From positions 1-5,410 of the forward strand of contig CAJWOI010000214.1 in the NCBI GenBank assembly GCA_913044255.1: a stretch of DNA of 5,410 nt. The letters are read 5' to 3'. Both the position numbers and the translations under genes were made by a program. Below are positions 1 through 5,410 of the stretch, piece after piece (position 1 is the stretch's first letter; each line of letters starts with the position of its first letter). The notes under the pieces were generated by a model. The model did no database searches, was not told the DNA's origin, and saw only the letters and a program-made list of their open reading frames with translations. This stretch comes from an uncultured Alphaproteobacteria bacterium (lineage in GTDB: Bacteria > Pseudomonadota > Alphaproteobacteria > UBA7887).

Positions 1-564
1 TACAGCACATTCGATAACTTGCTTCCGATTCTGCTCCCACTGCACGTGCGCGGTCGGACCATAGTGATGGTTCCTGTAGGTGACGCAACGTTATCCGATT
101 TGAATGGAATGCCGAGCGTTGGCTGTCATCCTGGAAATGGAAGAGTACGAACGTACTGGCACCCGCCGGTTACATATCCAGACGGTCAAAAGTACTTGAA
201 GATCGGTGGTGGTCCGGAAGGGCCACAACGAATTGCTAACCTGAATGAATTGAACGAATGGCTACGCTCTGATGGCGACCCTGAAATAGCGGACGCCTAT
301 CGTGCGGAGCTTCATCGCATGATGCCAGGTCTGGACCTTTCTGACTCGATAACCGCTGCGTGTGTGACCAGCGAGACGCATTCTCTACGGCCTTACTCCG
401 AGGCGATTTGCGACGGCAGAGTGGTTGTCCTAACTGGCGGCAACGGGCACGGTGCAAAAGCAGCCGATGCTCTCGGTGAAATAGGCGCATCCCTGATGCT
501 TCAACAAGCCTGGCCGGGACAGACGACCCAGTCTCAGTTCGCTCTGCCTGATGCGGCCCGTTGA
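1..564 (+). CDS. FAD-dependent oxidoreductase of the DAO (sarcosine/amino-acid oxidase-like) family, C-terminal part, 5' end outside the window
   Basis: The frame is open from base 1, so the TTG at position 19 is an internal Leu codon rather than the start. 187 codons are visible before the TGA at 562-564. The best motif is near the C-terminus: the stretch VVVLTGGNGHGAKAADALG (421-477) matches the C-terminal FAD-contacting Gly-rich segment of DAO-fold flavoproteins, where the chain returns to the nucleotide domain and is followed by an Ala-rich helix. The preceding residues (RGRTIVMVP, then HPPVTYPDGQKYLKIGGG) look like the substrate-domain beta sheet of these enzymes. The N-terminal GxGxxG dinucleotide-binding motif must lie to the left of the window. 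By family, such enzymes oxidise C-N bonds of amines or amino acids, passing electrons to O2 or another acceptor; the substrate cannot be told here. The gene is convergent with the large secreted-protein gene. Family assignment is fairly sure, specificity unknown. Confidence 0.8.
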   Translation, partial: YSTFDNLLPILLPLHVRGRTIVMVPVGDATLSDLNGMPSVGCHPGNGRVRTYWHPPVTYPDGQKYLKIGGGPEGPQRIANLNELNEWLRSDGDPEIADAYRAELHRMMPGLDLSDSITAACVTSETHSLRPYSEAICDGRVVVLTGGNGHGAKAADALGEIGASLMLQQAWPGQTTQSQFALPDAAR

Positions 565-619
565 CGGGCAGTAGCTAATGGCTCGGGGGTAGCAGACGGA
601 TCAGGCTTGGAATTTCAGC

Positions 620-632
620 CGGCGTTTCGCCG
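620..632. terminator. Possible weak hairpin in the convergent intergenic junction
   Basis: In the 86-base gap between the flavoprotein stop (564) and the stop of the large minus-strand gene (651), a perfect 5-bp stem CGGCG/CGCCG closes a 3-base loop. It sits where a bidirectional terminator would be expected. However, the stem is short and neither strand has a T-run after it, so it is not a convincing intrinsic terminator. I see nothing else in the gap. Confidence 0.2.
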
Positions 633-650
633 ATCGAGTGGGTTGGACAT

Positions 651-3600
651 CTAGTCCCATGCAGTACTCGATGCCTCGTAGAGATCATCTATCAACGGTT
701 CCAAATTTGTTTCGCCGTTGGCTAAAGCTGTTTTGAGGGTTTCTAGTTTCTGTTCCAGGCCTGTTCTTTTTTCATCAGTTAGCCATGCCCCGTACTGGAC
801 GATGGAATTCTCAACCTTGGAAATGGCTTCTAATGCACGGGTCTCCGAATCGCCATTTTGACCACCTGACTCATTGTCACCTTCCACCCAGCCACCGGAA
901 CTGTTTCCGGGGGAAACCCATGCAGTTCCCAGCGCCTCGTAGAGATCATCTATCAGGGGTTGAAGGTTGGATTCACCGTTGGCTAAAGCGGTCTTCAGGG
1001 TTTCTAGTTTCTGTTCGAGGCCTTTTCTTTTCTCAGCAGTTAACGATTCCCCGTACTGGGCGATCGAATTGTCGACCTCGGCAATGGCTTCTAATGCACG
1101 AGCCCCCGCATCACCATTTTGACCACCTGATTCATTGTCACCCCCATAGGATTCCCAGGCCATGTCGACTGTTTTGTACAGTTCGTCGATCAATGTCTGC
1201 AGGTTAGATGCGCCGTTGGAGACCGCTGTTTTGAGGGCCTGTAACTTCTGTTCGATATCTGCCCTGTTTTCTTCACTTAATGAATCGCCGTACTCGACGA
1301 GTTCCTGTTCTACCGTCGCAATAGCTTCAGACGCCATGGTCGAGCTACTGGCTGGAATCAACACTTGTTGCTGCCAGATCTCCTCCTTTGCCATAGCGCT
1401 GTCCATCACACTAACTGCTTCTATCAGGTCGCCTTGATTGAGGAAGTAAACGGCTCGCTCCAGCTCAGTTCTCATGTCTGATATGAACGCGCCACTCTGA
1501 TTTTTAATGCTTGAGATAGTTGCGTCTCGGGTTGCCTGAGGCATTTCAGCGAGCATCTCGGAGACCATAAGGTCGATCATATTTTCATAAGAGTCCGCGA
1601 ATATTTGAAGTTGTGAAGCCAGTTCAGAAATGTCCCGGCCATCGAATATGAAGTTGTTATCACCAGATATGAAGGACCCGGCGAGCTTTGTGACCATGTC
1701 GTGTAGGATCGTGACCGTTTGAAGGAAGTCCTGGACCTCAGCCGATGCATTGGCGACAACTTCAGCGAACGCCGCATCGAAATCGGCATTTATCTGTAAG
1801 TCATACTCATCCAACTCTTCCGTCAACTGCTGATCTTTGGCGGCGGTCGCACTGATCTTGAATTCATTTATTCGGTCGTATAGACGGTTGGCGGTCGATA
1901 TCAATTTGGCTGACTTTCCGGGGATCAGGATTACCTGGCCGGCTTTCAGTGACTGATTCAGCGTTACCACTTCTCCGTCTTCGCACTCAAGCGATGCCAC
2001 GCCAGAGGAACTGACATCGATCACCTCGCACTCTTTGTGATCTTTTACGAGGACTATGGTGCTCGCACCCGATGGAAGGTCGGAGTCGTTCAACTCGATG
2101 TAATCACCGTCGTCGCAGGTGACAGCACTCTTTCCAGATTCGGCCTGGCCTATCACAGTGCATCTCTTGTGGCTGCGGTTGGTTACGAACTGTTCTACCG
2201 AATTAGCGATAGGAATTGATTCGTAGGGGACCAGAGTTGTACCGACGACGTATGGCACTTCTTCCGACCACACATGTACCTTCCAACCGATGGGTACTTC
2301 GGACTGCATACCCGTAAGTCCGCTGTAGATGATGGTCTCATCGTCCGTTCGTATATTGACGAACCCAGATTCGGTGGCAACGGTAAATCCACCCGTGTAG
2401 GTGTTCGTAACCTCCCCCCTGAAAACCGTTTTTAATGGGGGTAACTGGTCGGAAGTCGAAGGTAGTGCCTTGATAGTAAATGTCACAGGTTCGGACCATA
2501 TTTCTGACCCCGCTTCTGCATTCACGTCGGTCGTTACACGCCAGCTATAAGGACCTGGTTCTAATGGCGGCCCATCGTATACGTACTGATTAAAGTAACC
2601 TGCTGTGGCCTTTGAGGTGGCAATATCATTTCCCCAATCCTCGTTTAAATAATATTCATATATATCGTTGTAATGGCGAGGATTTATGTTGCCAGTATGG
2701 TCTGCATATTTTTGAAACTCATCTATTGTGATTCCAGTAAATATAGGGTCGCTTATCTCAGATAAAAAAGGTGTAAATGCCACCCCGTGTACGACCACAT
2801 TATCAAGATCGAAAATCTGTAATGTAACAGCCTTGCCTTCTAATTTACTTTCGGCCGGAAGCCATCGGAATCGCAAAAAAGAATCAGCCCAAGCATCTAC
2901 CCATTGACCCCATTGGGCATACGTGTCCCATCCAAACAATTTGTCAGAGTGCGATATGCCAAAACATCTGTGAATTAACTGGTCGGATAATTTGTTATTG
3001 AGGTCTACGTACTCTTCTAGTTTAGTTGACTCGGCACTACAAAATTGCCAGTCTTCCTTGAGGACCGGTGGATGGGATGTGAGGTTGAATACATGGTTTT
3101 CGCTCGGGTACATAGCGTGTGGAACGGGGGGTATTATTTCAAGGTTCGTACTGAAAATGGCATCGCCATCGTAGTCTTCAGGTGTTTGCTTTCCGACCCA
3201 TTGATCACCGTAGAAGGCCTTCATGGTACGACCCTCTGTAAACGGGCCCCTATGGTTGTAATTGGAGCCGGACAACATGACTTCACTGCCAATTTCCATC
3301 GGGGACAAGAAGTAGTCGGGCTGGTTGCCGATAGCCTCCAATGCGAAGTAAAGAACCATATAACCCTCACCAACTAAGGGCAGTAAGTCTGTCGGTGAAC
3401 TTGTGTCTGTGTTGATAATGGAAGCCCACGCATAGGGACCAAACCGGCTAGCCGACTCGTCCTGAAAACGTATGTCGATATTGGATTGATCAACAGTGAC
3501 AGTTCCAGGGCCAGCAGGCCAAACGGTGGTGAATTCGAAATCCCCACCTTGTTGTAGTGGGCCGGACCGATATGCACCCACTTCTCCTTTAGCTTTGTTT

Positions 3601-4343
3601 TGAAAAACTGTCTCAAACCTGATCCCCCTAGTCATGTCTCCCCCGAGATTTGTTCCTTTGACGGTGATCGTGTAGCCCTCCAGAAAGTCAACGTCAAGTT
3701 GTACATAGTCAGGAAGAATAACTTCATTAATAACAACGCGTGGATATGCGGAAGGATGGAACAACCGCAAAGTGCCAGAATTGTTGGATATGTTTGATTC
3801 AACAATGTCATGGCCGGGGTTCACTACGTAGGCAATATCGTTTAAACCGGGTTGTAAATCCTCGCTATCAAAAAGGGCAGTGACAGTGGCATATCCAGCT
3901 TCGTCACCCTGGCGAGGAGGGACGATAACCTCGGCATCGACTACAACGTCGACTACCGCTTTTGCAGTCGTGAAAGACAGGATTGTTGTCCCAGCATCAA
4001 TAACTACCTGTTCCGTACCCCGATTCTGAATCGGGAGCTGAGCCCTTATTCCCCAGCCTGATGGAAATTCACCAGTGAGATCCGCATTAGGTGCGGGGCC
4101 AGAAACTTCGAGCTTTATCCATCTCGGGGCAACAACCGACGGGTCGAAGCAAAGGTCAACACCGGAAACGCTTTCATCAATAAGGCTGCAACTGCTCCAC
4201 CCGACGACAGTTGATTGTTGAATTGGAACGACGTCGCCGAGAGACGGAACCTCAGGATTGTCAGCCGATGCGGAAGGAACGGATATCACGGTTAGTGCAA
4301 TCACCGAAATGAGCACGAAGGTCAGGCGGATGAAGTTTGTCAT
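651..4343 (-). CDS. Large secreted multidomain surface protein (CARDB/Ig-like and Fn3-like domains, tandem Cys repeats, three Hsp70-lid-like helical repeats)
   Basis: 1230 residues, not recognised as a named protein. Residues 1-27 form a Sec signal peptide (hydrophobic core FVLISVIALTVISV, likely cleavage after the ASA ending at A27). Residues about 78-196 resemble a CARDB domain, ending in the typical NPGHDIVESNISNNSGTL stretch. Residues 200-310 look like a second Ig-type beta domain. Residues 320-480 are unassigned. Residues about 487-626 look Fn3-like (end PGPYSWRVTTDV then WSEPVTFTI) with a long Tyr/Asn-rich insertion near 525-590. Residues 640-700 resemble a small beta-barrel of the DUF5666 type. 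Residues 725-812 hold two 44-residue two-Cys repeats. Residues about 805-1003 are helical. Residues 1004-1229 carry three 60-residue helical repeats with Gly/Asn/Asp linkers. There is no sorting signal or C-terminal membrane segment; the chain ends one residue after repeat 3. The ATG is chosen for the signal peptide and its ATGA overlap with the upstream gene. No catalytic motif is seen. The likely role is adhesion or binding at the surface (inference). Confidence 0.85.
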   Translation of the reverse strand: MTNFIRLTFVLISVIALTVISVPSASADNPEVPSLGDVVPIQQSTVVGWSSCSLIDESVSGVDLCFDPSVVAPRWIKLEVSGPAPNADLTGEFPSGWGIRAQLPIQNRGTEQVVIDAGTTILSFTTAKAVVDVVVDAEVIVPPRQGDEAGYATVTALFDSEDLQPGLNDIAYVVNPGHDIVESNISNNSGTLRLFHPSAYPRVVINEVILPDYVQLDVDFLEGYTITVKGTNLGGDMTRGIRFETVFQNKAKGEVGAYRSGPLQQGGDFEFTTVWPAGPGTVTVDQSNIDIRFQDESASRFGPYAWASIINTDTSSPTDLLPLVGEGYMVLYFALEAIGNQPDYFLSPMEIGSEVMLSGSNYNHRGPFTEGRTMKAFYGDQWVGKQTPEDYDGDAIFSTNLEIIPPVPHAMYPSENHVFNLTSHPPVLKEDWQFCSAESTKLEEYVDLNNKLSDQLIHRCFGISHSDKLFGWDTYAQWGQWVDAWADSFLRFRWLPAESKLEGKAVTLQIFDLDNVVVHGVAFTPFLSEISDPIFTGITIDEFQKYADHTGNINPRHYNDIYEYYLNEDWGNDIATSKATAGYFNQYVYDGPPLEPGPYSWRVTTDVNAEAGSEIWSEPVTFTIKALPSTSDQLPPLKTVFRGEVTNTYTGGFTVATESGFVNIRTDDETIIYSGLTGMQSEVPIGWKVHVWSEEVPYVVGTTLVPYESIPIANSVEQFVTNRSHKRCTVIGQAESGKSAVTCDDGDYIELNDSDLPSGASTIVLVKDHKECEVIDVSSSGVASLECEDGEVVTLNQSLKAGQVILIPGKSAKLISTANRLYDRINEFKISATAAKDQQLTEELDEYDLQINADFDAAFAEVVANASAEVQDFLQTVTILHDMVTKLAGSFISGDNNFIFDGRDISELASQLQIFADSYENMIDLMVSEMLAEMPQATRDATISSIKNQSGAFISDMRTELERAVYFLNQGDLIEAVSVMDSAMAKEEIWQQQVLIPASSSTMASEAIATVEQELVEYGDSLSEENRADIEQKLQALKTAVSNGASNLQTLIDELYKTVDMAWESYGGDNESGGQNGDAGARALEAIAEVDNSIAQYGESLTAEKRKGLEQKLETLKTALANGESNLQPLIDDLYEALGTAWVSPGNSSGGWVEGDNESGGQNGDSETRALEAISKVENSIVQYGAWLTDEKRTGLEQKLETLKTALANGETNLEPLIDDLYEASSTAWD
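657..836 (-). repeat. C-terminal helical repeat 3 (residues 1170-1229), last unit before the stop
   Basis: Nearly the same as repeat 2 in protein sequence (LEQKLETLKTALANGE and PLIDDLYEA are shared). It lies 87 residues after repeat 2, against 79 between repeats 1 and 2. The difference is an 8-residue expansion of the linker (SPGNSSGGWVEG). The protein ends one residue (Asp) after this unit. Confidence 0.85.
918..1097 (-). repeat. C-terminal helical repeat 2 (residues 1083-1142)
   Basis: The unit begins ALEAIAEVDNSI and continues through QYGESL, LEQKLETLKTALANGE and PLIDDLYEAL to end in TAW. The pattern is helix, Gly turn with a Leu two residues on from an acidic residue, long amphipathic helix, short loop, third helix. 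This is the layout of the DnaK/Hsp70 C-terminal lid bundle. It is joined to repeat 1 by the linker around GDNESGGQNGD (residues 1068-1078). Confidence 0.85.
1155..1334 (-). repeat. C-terminal helical repeat 1 (residues 1004-1063), most diverged copy
   Basis: The segment encodes a 60-residue unit that aligns without gaps to repeats 2 and 3. Shared positions include the Tyr-Gly turn (EYGDSL against QYGESL), the IEQKLQALKTA helix and NLQTLIDELY. It is clearly diverged at DNA level from the other two, so it is probably the oldest copy. It follows directly on the helical region of the same protein. Confidence 0.8.
1908..2171 (-). repeat. Tandem 44-residue two-cysteine repeats inside the large protein (residues 725-812)
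   Basis: Two consecutive units start with HKRC (Cys728) and HKEC (Cys772), exactly 44 residues apart. Each has a second Cys 15 residues later (Cys743, Cys787), followed by an acidic DG step (CDDGDYIELN and CEDGEVVTLN) and a Gly-plus-hydrophobic strand (GASTIVLV and GQVILIPG). The regular strand-turn-strand pattern suggests small beta-hairpin modules, each stapled by one disulfide in this exported protein. The unit is not recognised as a named family. Confidence 0.7.
4340..4343 (-). promoter_or_regulatory. ATGA stop-start overlap coupling the anchored protein and the large secreted protein
   Basis: On the minus strand the four bases ATGA contain the ATG of the 1230-residue gene (4343-4341) and the TGA of the 164-residue gene (4342-4340). 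Upstream there is only a weak SD-like stretch (CAGGCCGGA). Reinitiation by terminating ribosomes is therefore the likely way the large gene is translated. Confidence 0.8.
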
Positions 4344-4834
4344 TGTTCCGGCCTGTATCCGATACCGAGGATCGCGGACTTCTGTTGTCCACCAGCGCTG
4401 CTGGAGATAATTTCGATGATGTTCAGTCCGGGTTCAAGCTCCACCACCTGGCTGAAGCGGCCTTCAATATCGGGCTCCACTACATGCTCATTGATGGTTA
4501 CAAAGGCGTCGATTCTTGTCCGCCCCTCCACCGTCAGGGAAGATTCTGCCACCAAGGTATCCATGGTCTCGGGAGATTCCACTTCCAGGAAAAATGGCGT
4601 CAAAGAATCCGGGCTGGGTAGTGAAGCACTCGCGGTATTTGGACTGGAAATAACTTTGGATGATTCTTGCCCGAGATTCACGTCGGGTTCTGTTTCCAGG
4701 TTTTCAGTCGGCTCACAGAGCCAAGCACCAGTGATGGCCAGGATCGAAATCGACAAAACAAACAGGACGCCGCGTCGTACTGCACCCGGACGATTGAGCC
4801 ATGTCAGTGATTTATGCCGGTGGATTATGCTCAT
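4340..4834 (-). CDS. Membrane-anchored or lipoprotein-like protein with one Glucodextranase-B-type Ig domain
   Basis: 164 residues. Residues 1-21 are basic (HRHK, then RRG), followed by one hydrophobic stretch at about 22-39 ending in Cys40 (LAITGAWLC). This could be an uncleaved signal anchor or a lipoprotein signal with a non-canonical lipobox, since Leu sits at -1 where Gly, Ala or Ser is usual. Residues 41-80 are an acidic, Ser/Pro-rich linker. Residues about 82-160 fit the Glucodextranase domain-B/Ig-like pattern: SPETMDTLVAESSLTVEG, then a variable strand with VTINEHVV, then GRFSQVVELEPGLNIIEI and a final AGGQQKSAILGIGY. Such domains bind or present, and no enzyme motif is seen. The ATG at 4834 is the first start after an in-frame stop at 4859-4861. 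The SD upstream is poor, 17 bases after the epimerase stop. Its TGA overlaps the start of the large secreted-protein gene, so the two are probably translated together. Confidence 0.75.
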   Translation of the reverse strand: MSIIHRHKSLTWLNRPGAVRRGVLFVLSISILAITGAWLCEPTENLETEPDVNLGQESSKVISSPNTASASLPSPDSLTPFFLEVESPETMDTLVAESSLTVEGRTRIDAFVTINEHVVEPDIEGRFSQVVELEPGLNIIEIISSSAGGQQKSAILGIGYRPEQ

Positions 4835-4851
4835 GGCGGATTGGCTGGCGC

Positions 4852-5410
4852 TTAATCTTCATAGCCCTTGTAGCCGGAGGGTGTAGACGGTCCGTGTTCG
4901 TGCCCAGGGCTAATACCATCACGTTGGGCTGCGATCTCCGCACTGCCCTTCGGCACCCATCCTAGGACATCCGCGCCGTGCTGGATCTCGCGCCAGCGCC
5001 ACTTGTTGTTTGAGATGGCGTTGAAGGCGTCGTACATCAGATCGTCCGGCGCGTTGATGCAGCGATCGACCATGTCGATACAGTCCATCTGATCCAGGAA
5101 CCCGGGCCAGATGCCCCGCACATGCGGCCGGTTCTCTTTGAGCACCCCGCCGAGTTTGATCGACAGGGTCGATATTCCATGCAGCTCGGAATAAAGCCGT
5201 CCCAGATTCTCCCCGAACACCTTGCCGACCCCGTACGGATTGTTTGGATACGGCCCATCTTCGATCGTGATCAAAGGCCAATCGGTCGGGAAATCGCGGT
5301 CGTCCTCCCGCATCGTCGCCAGCTTGTAGTAGGGGCCGGAGTGGTCGAACATGAACCCGAGTTGTGTGTTGCCGGAGCTCATGAAGACGACCCGTCTAAC
5401 GCCCGCCTCG
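4852..5410 (-). CDS. NAD-dependent epimerase/dehydratase (extended SDR, uronate dehydrogenase-like), C-terminal part, 5' end outside the window
   Basis: The frame stays open past the ATG at 5382: the bases up to 5409 encode EAGVRRVVF, which runs into MSSGNTQLGF. This is the conserved SDR strand ahead of the catalytic Ser, so that Met is internal and the gene continues beyond the right edge. Catalytic Ser candidates lie at 5374-5379. The YxxxK motif is YGVGK, with Tyr at 5233-5235 and Lys at 5221-5223, followed by FGENLGRLYSELHGI. The later stretch FNAISNNKWRWREIQHGADVLGWVPKGSAE matches the C-terminal pattern of uronate dehydrogenase-like SDRs (SNN, aromatic and Arg residues, LGYxPxDSAE). The Rossmann GxxGxxG motif is off-window. 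The Ser-to-Tyr segment seems longer than in classic uronate dehydrogenases, so the substrate is open; sugar acid or nucleotide sugar are possible. It lies upstream of the anchored protein on the same strand and is GC-richer than the two following genes. Confidence 0.85.
   Translation of the reverse strand, partial: EAGVRRVVFMSSGNTQLGFMFDHSGPYYKLATMREDDRDFPTDWPLITIEDGPYPNNPYGVGKVFGENLGRLYSELHGISTLSIKLGGVLKENRPHVRGIWPGFLDQMDCIDMVDRCINAPDDLMYDAFNAISNNKWRWREIQHGADVLGWVPKGSAEIAAQRDGISPGHEHGPSTPSGYKGYED

Larger units (their letters stand above)
656..1142. repeat. Direct DNA repeat, two 226-bp copies (656-881 and 917-1142), 261-bp period
   Basis: Aligning the two copies by hand without gaps gives about 36 mismatches in 226 bases, roughly 84% identity. 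Identical tracts of around 20 bases occur at 673-694/934-955 and across the ctagtttctgtt region. The period is a multiple of three (87 codons), so the duplication keeps frame. The copies include helical repeats 2 and 3 and their preceding linkers. Confidence 0.85.

Noticed and set aside
19..21. TTG at position 19 as the start of the flavoprotein
   Set aside because: The frame is open to the left edge, and the FAD-binding N-terminus expected for the family is missing, so the gene is cut by the window.
656..1142. Direct repeats considered as a CRISPR array or mobile-element ends
   Set aside because: The units are long, coding, in frame and separated by coding linkers, with no short identical repeats, spacers or transposase.
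1131..1145. GDNESGGQNGD linker considered as a calcium-binding (EF-loop, dockerin or thrombospondin-3) motif
   Set aside because: The DxDxDG spacing is absent. The sequence fits a flexible polar linker better.
785..1207. Plus-strand 140-codon open frame with internal repeats (similar blocks near its start and end)
   Set aside because: It is the antisense shadow of the C-terminal repeats of the large minus-strand gene; its internal repetition comes from the DNA duplication. It has no RBS or family resemblance.
4416..4886. Plus-strand 156-codon open frame
   Set aside because: It lies antisense to the anchored-protein gene and the end of the epimerase, and its Ser/Arg-rich translation has no recognisable domain. 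The minus-strand frame has a clear hydrophobic segment and Ig-like domain.
4919..5281. Minus-strand 120-codon frame overlapping the epimerase
   Set aside because: It is an Arg/Gly/Ala-rich out-of-frame translation of a GC-rich gene whose other frame carries the SDR motifs.

Overview
This window looks like a bacterial chromosome segment of mid-range GC. It holds two metabolic-type genes that run off either end and, between them, a pair of genes for an exported or surface protein system. I cannot fix the organism. The mix of a DAO-type flavoprotein, a uronate-dehydrogenase-like SDR and a CARDB/Ig-like giant secreted protein would fit an environmental bacterium such as a Chloroflexota (SAR202/Dehalococcoidia-like) lineage, but that is inference from gene style only.

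Layout. Positions 1-564 (+) hold the C-terminal part of an FAD-dependent oxidoreductase that enters from the left edge. A short convergent junction (565-650) follows. The remaining genes are on the minus strand and are described here in their direction of transcription. An NAD-dependent epimerase/dehydratase enters from the right edge and ends at 4852. Seventeen bases later a 164-residue membrane-anchored or lipoprotein-like protein with one Glucodextranase-B-like Ig domain begins (4834-4340). Its stop overlaps the start of a 1230-residue secreted multidomain protein (4343-651) in an ATGA. No stretch longer than 300 bases lacks a gene.

The large protein is the main interest. It has a Sec signal peptide, a CARDB-like domain, further beta-rich domains, an Fn3-like domain with a long insertion, a small beta-barrel-like domain, two tandem 44-residue two-cysteine repeats, a long helical region, and three C-terminal 60-residue helical repeats. 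Those repeats closely resemble the C-terminal lid subdomain of Hsp70/DnaK and are joined by Gly/Asn/Asp-rich linkers. The last two repeats are about 84% identical at DNA level, so they duplicated fairly recently.

How the genes work together: the ATGA overlap implies that the small anchored Ig-domain protein and the giant secreted protein are made together and probably act together at the cell surface. The epimerase may share the transcript but has no evident functional link. The flavoprotein is on the opposite strand and is unrelated.
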